This document shows, piece after piece, positions 26,973-35,577 of a stretch of 64,000 bases of DNA. Positions within the stretch are counted from its first letter, which is position 1. The number at the start of each line of letters is the position of its first letter. The notes under the pieces are model-generated. The model was given only the letters and a program-made list of their open reading frames with translations, had not been told where the DNA came from and ran no database searches. The position numbers and the translations under genes were made by a program. The stretch lies in the NCBI GenBank assembly GCA_964496575.1, contig CAZCAC010000030.1, forward strand, positions 15,592 to 79,591. Reading direction: 5' to 3'. Origin of the DNA: CAZCAC01 sp964496575 (lineage in GTDB: Bacteria; Planctomycetota; UBA1135; GCA-002686595).

Positions 26973-28439
26973 ATGGTGAAGGCGGACCGCCCCGTTGTCT
27001 TGTTCAATCCATGCAGTGTTCACCGTATAGGTGATTTCACTCTTCCCATGGGTCTGCTCATGGCCGCGGTGAGTCTCTACCGGAACTACCCGGTGGTCAT
27101 CATCGACCAGATCGTCGACAAGGACTGGCGGAGCAGGCTCGAGGGGGAGCTGAAGAGGAACCCGCTTTGCGTCGGAGTCTCGGCCATGACCGGCACTCAA
27201 ATACTGGAAGGCCTGAAGGCGAGCCGAATTGCCCGGCGTCACGGTTGCCCGGTCGTCTGGGGGGGGATCCACCCGACGATCCAGCCGGAGAGTACCCTGG
27301 CGCACGAGCTGGTCGACTACGTCGTCGCCGGTGAAGGGGAGGTCTCCTTCGCCGAGCTCGTGGGCGCCCTGGCCGCCGGGCGCGGCGGTGAAGGAATTCC
27401 GGGCGTCTGGTACACGAAGAACGGCCAGGGGCACTTCGGCGGCGAGCGCGATCGGTTCGTGAAGCTGGACGAATTGCCGGAGATCCCCTACCACCTGGTC
27501 GATCTGCGCAAGTACATCAAGCCTTCCGCCCGGGGCAATACGCTCAACCTGTACACCTCTCGTGGCTGCCCGCAGGAGTGCACCTTCTGCTACAACGAAT
27601 CCATCAACCGGCGACGCTGGCGGCCGTTCTCGGCCGAGAGGACCCTCGACGACATACACCGGATCCTGGCGGAATTCCCGGACATCCGTCACCTCCAGTT
27701 CTGGGACGACAGCTTCTTCACCCATCTGAAGCGGGCGCGCAGGATCGCCGAGGGGCTGGCCGAGGTATCACCGGCCATCACCTGGAGTGCCCTGGGTACG
27801 CACGTGCGCGAGGTGCATCGGATGGACGACGACTACCTGACTTGCCTGCAGAAGTCGGGGTGCAAGGAGATGCTGATCGGGGTCGAGTCGGGATCTGAGA
27901 AGATCCTCGAGATCATCAAGAAGGACTTCCATCTCGACGAGCTGTTCGCCGCCAACCGAAAGCTGCGGAACTTCGGCATCACCCCGACCTATACCTTCAT
28001 CAGCGGGGTTCCGGGCGAGGACGACACGGACCTTCGCAAGAGCATCGAGGTGATGTTCAAGCTCAAGGAGGACAACCCCGACATCATCCTCGGCAACGTG
28101 AAACCGCTGATCTGCTATCCGGGAACCGCCGTGTACGGAAGAGCTCTCGAGCTCGGCTTCGAGCCTCCGGAGAGTCTCGAGCGGTGGGGTGACTACACCT
28201 GGGGCAACTACACCCAGATGGCTTATCCCTGGGTGACGCCGGCCCGCAAGCGCCTGCTGAATCACCTGTATTTCTACACGGTCTTGATGAACCCGGAGTA
28301 CATGTTCATCCGATCGAAGCTCTTCACCTTCATCGCCAGGATGCTCTTGCCCCTGGCGACCTGGCGGGTCAAGAATCTCCGCTTCGCACTTCCGATCGAG
28401 TCCTGGGGGATGAACTTGATTCGCAAGGTAGCGATGTGA
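26973..28439 (+). CDS. B12-binding domain radical SAM protein
   Basis: 488 residues from the ATG at 26973. The N-terminal Rossmann-like region (PVVLFNPCS, VGVSAMTGTQ, VVWGGIHPT, YVVAGEGEVSFAEL) matches cobalamin-binding domains of this class. The radical SAM domain has CPQECTFC (CxxxCxxC) for the 4Fe-4S cluster, then LQFWDDSFF and IGVESGSEKIL. Relatives methylate or rearrange lipids, phosphonates and antibiotics. The C-terminal stretch (about 420-488) is partly hydrophobic and not recognised. TTG codons at 26937 and 26940 are alternative starts. It is separated by about 80 bases from a sulfatase-fold lipoprotein, so they may form a pair. Confidence 0.9.
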   Translation: MVKADRPVVLFNPCSVHRIGDFTLPMGLLMAAVSLYRNYPVVIIDQIVDKDWRSRLEGELKRNPLCVGVSAMTGTQILEGLKASRIARRHGCPVVWGGIHPTIQPESTLAHELVDYVVAGEGEVSFAELVGALAAGRGGEGIPGVWYTKNGQGHFGGERDRFVKLDELPEIPYHLVDLRKYIKPSARGNTLNLYTSRGCPQECTFCYNESINRRRWRPFSAERTLDDIHRILAEFPDIRHLQFWDDSFFTHLKRARRIAEGLAEVSPAITWSALGTHVREVHRMDDDYLTCLQKSGCKEMLIGVESGSEKILEIIKKDFHLDELFAANRKLRNFGITPTYTFISGVPGEDDTDLRKSIEVMFKLKEDNPDIILGNVKPLICYPGTAVYGRALELGFEPPESLERWGDYTWGNYTQMAYPWVTPARKRLLNHLYFYTVLMNPEYMFIRSKLFTFIARMLLPLATWRVKNLRFALPIESWGMNLIRKVAM

Positions 28440-28517
28440 CTCCAGGTGACGGGCCGCCGAAGTTGTGTCCGGGAAGTCGTTGTGCTCGGCCGGGGCCTGG
28501 CCGAGGATGGTGCCTTC

Positions 28518-29951
28518 ATGGGGCAGTTCACAGAAACCGGTGAGGGATCCAGGACCCGACGTTCGGAGGTACCGTACCTCGCGCTCTTCGTGACCGTACT
28601 GGTCGCCGGATGCGGCTCTGACCCTCGAGCAGAGCCGCCCAACATCGTACTCGTCACCGTCGATACGCTGCGAGCCGACCGCCTGGGCTGCTACGGGTAC
28701 CCCCGCGCGACGACTCCCGCAGCGGACCGGCTGGCCCGTGAAGGAACGAAGTTCACTCAGGCCATCGTCCAGATCCCGGAGACGCTACCCTCGATCGTCT
28801 CGATGATGACCTCGGCGCACCCGATCGACCACGGCGTGCGGCAGAACGGGTACTCGCTGCCTCCGGAGCTGCCGACCCTCGCGGAGATCCTGAAGGCCGA
28901 GGGCTGGCAGACTGCGGCGTTCGTCAGCAGCGTCATCCTCTCCCCTCAGACGGGAATCGGTCGTGGCTTCGAGACCTACGACGTGGATTGTCCGATCCCG
29001 TTCCTGCTCTGGCCCCTGGGACAGCGGCGGGCAAAGGATACCACCGACGCGGCCATCGCCTGGCTCCGGCGCCGGACGGCGTCGGCGGATGGCAGCTTCT
29101 TCCTGTGGGTGCACTACATCGACCCGCACAGCCTGTACGCCGCTCCCGAGCCCTTCCTCGACCGATTCGTCAAGGCGCCCTACGAGGGAAAGGTCACCGG
29201 GGATCCCGAGCAGTTCCTGCAGATCGTCGCGAAGTTCCTGCCGCTGGAGCCCGCCGACATCGAGTTCCTGGGCGACCGGTACGACGGAGAGGTCGCCTAC
29301 GCCGACGCCCACCTGGGCCGGCTCGTCGACGCTCTGTCCAACCTGGGACTCGACCATACTCTCGTGGTCTACACGGCGGATCACGGCGAGAGCCTGGGAG
29401 AGCACGAGTACTACTTCGATCACGGCGAGTTCCTGTACGACGACCAGATCCGGGTGCCGTTGATCGTGCGGCACCCGGATCTACCGCGGGACAACGTCGT
29501 CGACCAGCAGGTCCAGGCGGTGGACTTCATGCCGACCATCCTCGACTTCGCCGGAGTCGACGCCGGCACCACGCTGCGCGGGCGCAGCCTCTTGCCGCTG
29601 ATCCGGGGAGAGACGCAGGACCGGATCCCCACGATGGCCTTCTCCGAGTCCGACGTCTGTCGGGAGAACTCCATTCGATCGTGTGCTCCCGAGGGAATCG
29701 GCGGCAAGCTGTTCTCCATCCGCGCCGGGCGGTGGAAGCTGATCCAGGACCCGAGCGGCCCGATAGAGCTCTTCGACCTGCGGGCCGATCCGGTTGAGAC
29801 GCGCAATCGGATCGAGGAGGAGACGGAGGTGGCGCAGTTCCTGCACGAGCAGCTGAGCGCCTTCATCGATGGTGACGCCGAGCGAGGACACTTCCAGAAC
29901 CTGGACCCGGACGTCCTGGCACAGCTGAAGGCTCTGGGGTACGGCGAGTAG
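28518..29951 (+). CDS. Sulfatase-fold (alkaline phosphatase superfamily) lipoprotein without formylglycine motif
   Basis: 477 residues. A signal peptide with lipobox VAGC (VTVLVAGCGSD) is followed by IVLVTVDTLRADRLGCYGY, whose first Asp is a metal ligand, and DHGESLGEHEYYFDHGEF with further metal ligands. Where true sulfatases have C-x-P-S-R this protein has TLPSIVS, so the nucleophile would be Thr or Ser and the activity is probably not classical sulfate ester hydrolysis; a phosphoester or phosphoglycerol-type transfer is possible. Located just after the B12-radical SAM gene in the same direction. The start at 28518 was chosen to precede the signal sequence closely. Confidence 0.87.
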   Translation: MGQFTETGEGSRTRRSEVPYLALFVTVLVAGCGSDPRAEPPNIVLVTVDTLRADRLGCYGYPRATTPAADRLAREGTKFTQAIVQIPETLPSIVSMMTSAHPIDHGVRQNGYSLPPELPTLAEILKAEGWQTAAFVSSVILSPQTGIGRGFETYDVDCPIPFLLWPLGQRRAKDTTDAAIAWLRRRTASADGSFFLWVHYIDPHSLYAAPEPFLDRFVKAPYEGKVTGDPEQFLQIVAKFLPLEPADIEFLGDRYDGEVAYADAHLGRLVDALSNLGLDHTLVVYTADHGESLGEHEYYFDHGEFLYDDQIRVPLIVRHPDLPRDNVVDQQVQAVDFMPTILDFAGVDAGTTLRGRSLLPLIRGETQDRIPTMAFSESDVCRENSIRSCAPEGIGGKLFSIRAGRWKLIQDPSGPIELFDLRADPVETRNRIEEETEVAQFLHEQLSAFIDGDAERGHFQNLDPDVLAQLKALGYGE

Positions 29952-29972
29952 CGGGAGCTCCGTTGGAAGGAA

Positions 29973-30005
29973 GTGCGGTAGCACGAGATCGTCGAGCTAC
30001 CGCAC
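29973..30005. terminator. Bidirectional terminator-like hairpin
   Basis: GTGCGGTAGC (29973-29982) pairs with GCTACCGCAC (29996-30005). The 13-nt loop can form three more pairs. It sits between convergent genes. Confidence 0.65.
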
Positions 30006-30019
30006 CTGACCCGTCATGA

Positions 30020-31660
30020 TCACGGCAGCCAGGCAATCCTGTACCCGTTCGACAGGTTGAATTCGTTGACGCCGAGACCGCAGGCGGGAGTGCTCTGCGT
30101 GCGGTACCAGCACTGGTAGCGCCTGGTGTCTCCGGCAGAGACTTCGCCCTTCGAGCCGATCGCCAGACTGGTGCTGGAGCAACCTCCGCTGTCGGAGAGA
30201 CGGACCTGGAGGCGCCTCAGCTGGCCTCCGGCGCAGCGCAGGCCGTCGCCGAACGTGATGCCGGCACCACCGTTCACCGCGTTGTTGGCCTGGAAGTAGA
30301 GGCCCGAGTTGTTCGGCTCGAGACCGGTCGTGTACAGGACCACCGAGTCGCTGCTGACGCTGGGGATCCCGCGCGCGGAGAGCTTCGCCCCGGAGGCGAA
30401 GACGCCGTTGTCGCATCCGGAGCCCGGCACGCTGCCGTCATTATCGTTGTTGCACGGACACGGCGTGCCGCTGCCCGGATCGCCGAAGCAGAAGCCGGTC
30501 CCCGTCCTCCAGGAGAGTACGTGGGCCGCACCCGCATTGGCTCCAGCGCTGCCGTCCGCAGGATTGCCAATCACCACCGTCCCGCCGTCGAGAGCCGACG
30601 ATCCCGATGTACCGTAGTTGCCCAGCGTGTGCTGGTGGGTCCAGGTCGTGCCCGACCGCCAGATCACGCGGGCGATGTAGGAGGAGGAATAGGGGTAGTT
30701 CTCGCCACCGATCAGCGCCACGCTTCCGTCGATGTCGAGATCGTCGGCGGGATGATTCAGGATCTGCTGGACGGACCACGTCGAGCCGGACCTCACGTAC
30801 ACGTAGGTTTGCATGTAACCGGGACCCGCTCCGGCGAGAATCGTCTCCCCCGAGATCGCCACATGCGATCCGAAGCGGTAGTTCTTGATCTCGGGGCCCA
30901 CGAAGTCGGCCTGGTAATGCCAGCTAGAGCCCTCCCGCTTGTAGACGTAGACTCCGCCGACGTTGTTCTCGTACATACCGTCGAGGAGCTTCACTCCCAC
31001 CACGAGCCAGTCCCCGTCCAGGTCGAGGTCGCAGGCGAACGAATCGTAGAAACCTCCTCCACCGACCCCGTCCTGGAAGCTCCAGGTGGTGCCCGACCGC
31101 ACGTACATGTAGACGAACTGATCCTGCTGACCCGCCATGTACGCTCCGATCGCCGCCGTGTCGCCGTCGAGGGCGATTTGCGAGCCGAGCCGACCCGGAT
31201 CCGACACGGTCAGCATCACCTTGGCCTGCTCGCTCCAGGTGGTGCCGGAGCGCTGGAAGACGTACACCGCACCTTTCGGGTCCGCGTGGTACGGGGCGCC
31301 GACCAGGACCGTGTCACGGTCGATCGCCACGGCTTGGCCGAATCTGTCCCCGGCCTGACCGTCCACGGCCCTGAGCTTGGCCTGCTGGACCCAGGTCGTT
31401 CCCGAGCGCACGTAGACGTAGGCGGCCCCCGCATTGGCGGCCACGCCGTCGTGGAAGGGGGCCCCGACCACGGCGGTATCGCCGGAGACCTCGACCGCTC
31501 CGCCGAAGCCGTCACCGGCGACCAGGTCGCCAGGTACGAGCTTCGCCTCCGCCGTCCACTGGGCGGAGGCGGGCATCGCGGCGAGCAGCAGGGGAATGGC
31601 CACCAGGATGTACCTCGCCGGTCTCGCGGTGTTTGCGTTCGATCCGTTCGTGAAGTTCAT
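30020..31660 (-). CDS. Exported FG-GAP-like repeat protein with cysteine-rich C-terminal domain
   Basis: 546 residues. A long n-region precedes a signal peptide (ILVAIPLLLAAMPASAQW). Roughly seven repeats of the type WVQQAKLxAxDGxxGDRFGQAVAI...DTVLVGAPY...GAVYVFxRSGTTW follow. The final 150 residues are the shared domain (PCPCNNDNDGSVPG, GDGLRCAGG, YQCWYRT) and are almost the same as in the protein at 2337-4082, including the ending LSNGYRIAWLP. The start at 31660 was chosen to fit the signal sequence. Probably surface exposed; function unknown. Confidence 0.88.
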   Translation of the reverse strand: MNFTNGSNANTARPARYILVAIPLLLAAMPASAQWTAEAKLVPGDLVAGDGFGGAVEVSGDTAVVGAPFHDGVAANAGAAYVYVRSGTTWVQQAKLRAVDGQAGDRFGQAVAIDRDTVLVGAPYHADPKGAVYVFQRSGTTWSEQAKVMLTVSDPGRLGSQIALDGDTAAIGAYMAGQQDQFVYMYVRSGTTWSFQDGVGGGGFYDSFACDLDLDGDWLVVGVKLLDGMYENNVGGVYVYKREGSSWHYQADFVGPEIKNYRFGSHVAISGETILAGAGPGYMQTYVYVRSGSTWSVQQILNHPADDLDIDGSVALIGGENYPYSSSYIARVIWRSGTTWTHQHTLGNYGTSGSSALDGGTVVIGNPADGSAGANAGAAHVLSWRTGTGFCFGDPGSGTPCPCNNDNDGSVPGSGCDNGVFASGAKLSARGIPSVSSDSVVLYTTGLEPNNSGLYFQANNAVNGGAGITFGDGLRCAGGQLRRLQVRLSDSGGCSSTSLAIGSKGEVSAGDTRRYQCWYRTQSTPACGLGVNEFNLSNGYRIAWLP

Positions 31661-32032
31661 GACTGATCCTCGTTCTCCGAAGAGTGTTCTCGTCTTGGAA
31701 AGCCGGGGCACCATCGGTCTTCCATCCCTCTCGGGGGCGAGGCGATCCCACCTCTCCGCTGGCTTCGGGAGGAACGGACGATCACCAGGCAGGGCGCAAG
31801 CGGGCGCCGCTCTCCATCACGATTTCGAGGGGATTCGGTCAGGATGACCGGCTCGGTGTTCTATTCCCGTTACCCCCCTCCCCCCGCCCGATACTCACCT
31901 TCGCCTGTCCCTGGATCGGGTTCGAGGAAGGCTCGAACCCGCACCGCGCTCGATGTCGAGATGAAGGAAGGTGCCGAGGCCAGCCTCGCCCCGCGGCCTC
32001 GCGACTTTTCCGAGTCTCCTGAGGGATCCGTC
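31661..32032. other. Intergenic region between divergent exported-protein genes
   Basis: About 370 bases with no credible gene. It should hold both promoters, but none was recognised. A C-rich tract lies near 31876-31887. Confidence 0.45.
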
Positions 32033-33562
32033 ATGAGAGTCAATCGCAGCCTCCCGATCCTCGCCTCCCTCTTCTGCCTGGCCGGTCCGGTCCGGGCGCA
32101 GTGGTCGACCGAGTTCCTGTCCTGGCCGCGGTACCAGCTCGCCGCGACCACGGTGGGTACCAAGGCCCTGTTCGCCGGCGGGAACGCCGGCGCGGGCACG
32201 GTCAGCGCGGTCGTCGACATCCACGACTCCGCGACCGGCACGTGGACAACGGCGAACCTGTCCATCGCGCGCGGCTGGCTCGCTGCGGCGTCCGTCGGCG
32301 ACAAGGCCGTGTTTGCCGGGGGACTGGCGAATGGCTCATCCAGCTACCAGGTGGACATCTACAACAGCTCGGCCGGCACCTGGTGGCCGGCCCAGCTGAG
32401 CGAGCCACGATACGGCTTGGCCGCAGGATCGCTCGGAGACAAGCTCTACATCGCTGGCGGCTGGAACACGGTGACCGGTTCCCCCTCTTCCGTGATCGAT
32501 ATCTACGATGACTCGACCGGCGCCTGGTCCGTCGCCTCCCTGTCGGTGGCCCGCACCGATCTCGCGGTGACGAGCGTCGGGACGAAGATACTGTTCGCCG
32601 GTGGGTGGAATGGATCGGGACACACCACGAGGGTCGACATCTATGACAGCGCGACCTCCACCTGGAGTACGGCTGCACTCTACGAGGCGCGAGGACGACT
32701 CAGCGCGGTTACGGTCGGTACCAAGGCCATCTTCGCAGGAGGTGGAGGCTCCACCACGGGGGACAGTAGCAGGGTCGACATCTACGACAGCAGCAGCAAC
32801 TGGTGGACGACCGCCACCCTCTCCGCGCCGCGAGAGTTCATGGGAGCCACCTCGATCGGATCGCAGGCATTCTTCGCGGGAGGGTGGAATGGAGTGACTG
32901 GCACCGTCAGCGACGTGATCGACATCTACGACGATCGCTCGGGGATCTGGTCGTCGTCCTCGACCCTCTCCAATCCCAGCTGGGGCCTGGCGTCGACGAC
33001 TGCCGGAGGCAAGGCCTACTTCGCGGGTGGCGCAAGCGCCACCATTGCCCACATGACGGTCGATGTCTACGAGCCCCCCAGCAACTACACCCTCTGCTTC
33101 GGGGACCCCGGGTACGGAACACCCTGCCCTTGCGGCAACGACAACGATGGCAGTGTCCCTCTTTCGGGCTGTGCGAACGGCGTCTTCGCTTCGGGCGCGC
33201 AGATAGCCATCCACGGCGTGGCCAGCTTGAGCTCGGACTCGCTGATCCTCTCCACCACCAACACGGAACCCCAGAACAGCTGTCTCTACTTCCAGGCCGA
33301 CAACAACCTCTCGATGGGGAACTCCTGGGGTGACGGCTTGCAGTGCGCCGGCGGTCAGTTGAAGCGCCTCGGCGTCGTCACCGCCAGCTTTACCGGCTAC
33401 TCCAATACCTGGGCGTTTCCGCAGTCGATCTCGGACAAGGCGGGCAACATCCAGGCGGGCGACACCAAGTACTACCAGTGCTGGTATCGAAACCCGATGG
33501 GTTCGCCGTGTGGCTACGAGTTCAACGCTTCGAGCGGGGTCGGCATCACCTGGCTTCCGTAG
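32033..33562 (+). CDS. Exported Kelch-repeat protein with cysteine-rich C-terminal domain
   Basis: 509 residues. Signal peptide (LPILASLFCLAGPVRAQ). Six to seven Kelch-type repeats of about 48 residues, each with a GG doublet and conserved Trp: VGTKALFAGG...VDIYDSATGTWSTAxLSxARxxLA. This predicts a beta-propeller. The last 150 residues are the shared domain (PCPCGNDNDGSVPL, GDGLQCAGG, YYQCWYRN). The start at 32033 follows a GAGGGAT ribosome site. Its combination of a different propeller type with the same C-terminal domain supports the idea that this domain is an interchangeable module. Confidence 0.88.
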   Translation: MRVNRSLPILASLFCLAGPVRAQWSTEFLSWPRYQLAATTVGTKALFAGGNAGAGTVSAVVDIHDSATGTWTTANLSIARGWLAAASVGDKAVFAGGLANGSSSYQVDIYNSSAGTWWPAQLSEPRYGLAAGSLGDKLYIAGGWNTVTGSPSSVIDIYDDSTGAWSVASLSVARTDLAVTSVGTKILFAGGWNGSGHTTRVDIYDSATSTWSTAALYEARGRLSAVTVGTKAIFAGGGGSTTGDSSRVDIYDSSSNWWTTATLSAPREFMGATSIGSQAFFAGGWNGVTGTVSDVIDIYDDRSGIWSSSSTLSNPSWGLASTTAGGKAYFAGGASATIAHMTVDVYEPPSNYTLCFGDPGYGTPCPCGNDNDGSVPLSGCANGVFASGAQIAIHGVASLSSDSLILSTTNTEPQNSCLYFQADNNLSMGNSWGDGLQCAGGQLKRLGVVTASFTGYSNTWAFPQSISDKAGNIQAGDTKYYQCWYRNPMGSPCGYEFNASSGVGITWLP

Positions 33563-33637
33563 CGAGGGGCTTGGAACCGCCTCGGAGGGCCCCGGGGGGG
33601 ACGATGCTCGGGGAGCCGGGCCACGGAGAGGAAAGCC

Positions 33638-33663
33638 GCCACCCCGACGGTATCCGGGGTGGC
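33638..33663 (+). terminator. Terminator-like hairpin
   Basis: GCCACCCCG (33638-33646) pairs with CGGGGTGGC (33655-33663) around an 8-nt loop, 75 bases after the Kelch gene and 55 before the next start. Confidence 0.55.
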
Positions 33664-33718
33664 CCGGGCGGGTAGGACCGGGCGAGCCCCACCGACTCGC
33701 CCGCAGGAGATCTGAATC

Positions 33719-35503
33719 GTGATTCCTGTTCTTTCGCTTGTCCCGCTCTGGACGGTCGCCCAGGCGCCGTCAGCTCCGCTCCCCCCCGCCGCCCAGGAGA
33801 TCGTCGTCGAGCTCAGCCGCGTGTCGGCGTTCGACATCAGCGTTCGTCGCGATTTCGTCGATGGACTGACCGGTCGGTGCCAGATCGATCCCTTCGACGA
33901 GGTCGCCCGCTACCCGGTCTTCGTCTCGGCCCGCCCGCTGTACGGCGCCGTCGAGTTCCCGGGCCTGCCCACCGAGGAGGGTGCCGAGACCCGGATCTTC
34001 TGCGCCCTCGACGAGTCGTCGGGCACGGGCACGGGCTACGACCGACTCCTCCTCGACCTCGACCGGGATCTCGATCTCGCGGGTGAGGCGCCGCTGGAGC
34101 TGGTGAAGTACCCCCCGGCGGCGGCCAGGAGGCGGTGGGACGACGTCGTGGAGCAGGCGTGCTTCGAGAGGTTCGAGGTCCCCTGCGACTTCGGCGAGAA
34201 GGGGATCCAACCGGTGGAGGTCCTGCCGCGGCTGGTCATCCAGGAGTACGACGGCGCGGTCTACCGCGGTCTCGACTTCATCGGTACGCACGCCTGGCGG
34301 GGTGAGCTCGAGGTCGGCGGCACCAGGTACGAGGTCCGCCTCGGCCACGACCGCTCCGCCGTCCAGCGCTTCGACGATCCCGATACGGCGCTGTTCCTCT
34401 CCGCGGAGGGCCGGCGGCGCACGCACATTCTCTGGCGTGGCGGCGATCGGGTCTGCGCCCTCCACGAGCTCGACGGAGCTCTCTACGAGTGCGTCGTCAG
34501 CCCGGCCGGCGAGACGCTCACGCTGCGACCCTACACCGGAGCGTTCGGGGAGCTCGCGATCGGCGCCGGCGGCCGGGAGCTCTCCACGATGAACATGAGC
34601 GGTGCACTGCGCAGCGTTGAGCACGCGGTGGCGGTCGGGACGGAGGCGAGCCTGGGCTGGCCGAAGCCGGTGGATCGCTTCCGGCTCCCGGTCGGGGACT
34701 ACCTGCCGACCAGCCTGTCGGTCCGATACGGAGACCTCATCGTCGAGATCGGCCACAACCCCCACGCCGACGGTGAGCTGCGAGGCGAGACCGACCAGCC
34801 GCTCCACGGGATCGAGATTCGCGAGGATCGTCCTTTCACCCTGGACTTCGCCGCCGACCCGGAGGTGCTCTTCGTCTCGCCGAAGCGAAAGCTGCGTCTG
34901 AGTCCGGGCGATACGCTCGAGGTCACGACGACGCTCGTCGATCCGGAGCTGGGAATCATGCTCCGCGGTCTCGATGAGAGCTTCCAGCCGGTCGGAGAGG
35001 CGATCGAAGCCTTGACCGGGGGGACGCCGGCAAACTCGACTACCCGCTCCCTCGCTCCCCGGGTGATCATCACGCGCAAGGGAGGCGGCAAGATCGCCGA
35101 GGGTGAGATGCCCTTCGGCCGAGACGGCACCTGTGCGTACTCGTGGGAGGTACCGGAGAACCTCGAGTTGACCGGCGACCTGGAGACCTTCGACATCTTC
35201 GTCCGCTACGACACGAAGGCGCTGTACGGGAGGGTCCGCGGACACCGGGAGGTGACGATCATCCGGAAGGGGGAGTCCGGGTTCGACGCGGGAACGATCC
35301 TCGCCGCGAGGGTCCTTTCGGCAGCCGGCCAGGCCGGGTCCGGGGCAAGTCCGCAGACGCGCTTCGTGGGGGGTCCAGGCTCGAGTCCCATGCTTCCCTT
35401 CGTTCCGCTCTGGACGCTCCCCGAACCCCCACCCACGCCAGGCTCCGACCGGGGTGACGACGAGGAGGACTCGACACCTCCGGTCTCGAGGGCACTGCTC
35501 TGA
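33719..35503 (+). CDS. Exported protein of unknown function (paralogue of 16019-17455)
   Basis: 594 residues from a GTG at 33719 with AGGAGA about 9 bases upstream. A short signal segment (VLSLVPLWTVAQAPS) is followed by the same architecture as the protein at 16019: YDRLLLDLDRDLDL, IGAGGRELSTMNMSG, LPVGDYLPTSLSVRYGDLIV, then MPFGRDGTCAYSWEVP. The C-terminal 80 residues are unlike the paralogue and include a second VPLWTLPEPPPTPGS segment that resembles the N-terminal SLVPLWTVAQAPSAPLP, a possible partial duplication. No enzyme family recognised. Followed at 35578 by another exported gene in the same direction. Confidence 0.72.
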   Translation: MIPVLSLVPLWTVAQAPSAPLPPAAQEIVVELSRVSAFDISVRRDFVDGLTGRCQIDPFDEVARYPVFVSARPLYGAVEFPGLPTEEGAETRIFCALDESSGTGTGYDRLLLDLDRDLDLAGEAPLELVKYPPAAARRRWDDVVEQACFERFEVPCDFGEKGIQPVEVLPRLVIQEYDGAVYRGLDFIGTHAWRGELEVGGTRYEVRLGHDRSAVQRFDDPDTALFLSAEGRRRTHILWRGGDRVCALHELDGALYECVVSPAGETLTLRPYTGAFGELAIGAGGRELSTMNMSGALRSVEHAVAVGTEASLGWPKPVDRFRLPVGDYLPTSLSVRYGDLIVEIGHNPHADGELRGETDQPLHGIEIREDRPFTLDFAADPEVLFVSPKRKLRLSPGDTLEVTTTLVDPELGIMLRGLDESFQPVGEAIEALTGGTPANSTTRSLAPRVIITRKGGGKIAEGEMPFGRDGTCAYSWEVPENLELTGDLETFDIFVRYDTKALYGRVRGHREVTIIRKGESGFDAGTILAARVLSAAGQAGSGASPQTRFVGGPGSSPMLPFVPLWTLPEPPPTPGSDRGDDEEDSTPPVSRALL

Positions 35504-35577
35504 GATCCGATCCTCCATCCCGAGTAGAATGCGTGGCGCCTCGATACCAGCTACCCGACCCGGGAAGGAGGAGATCG

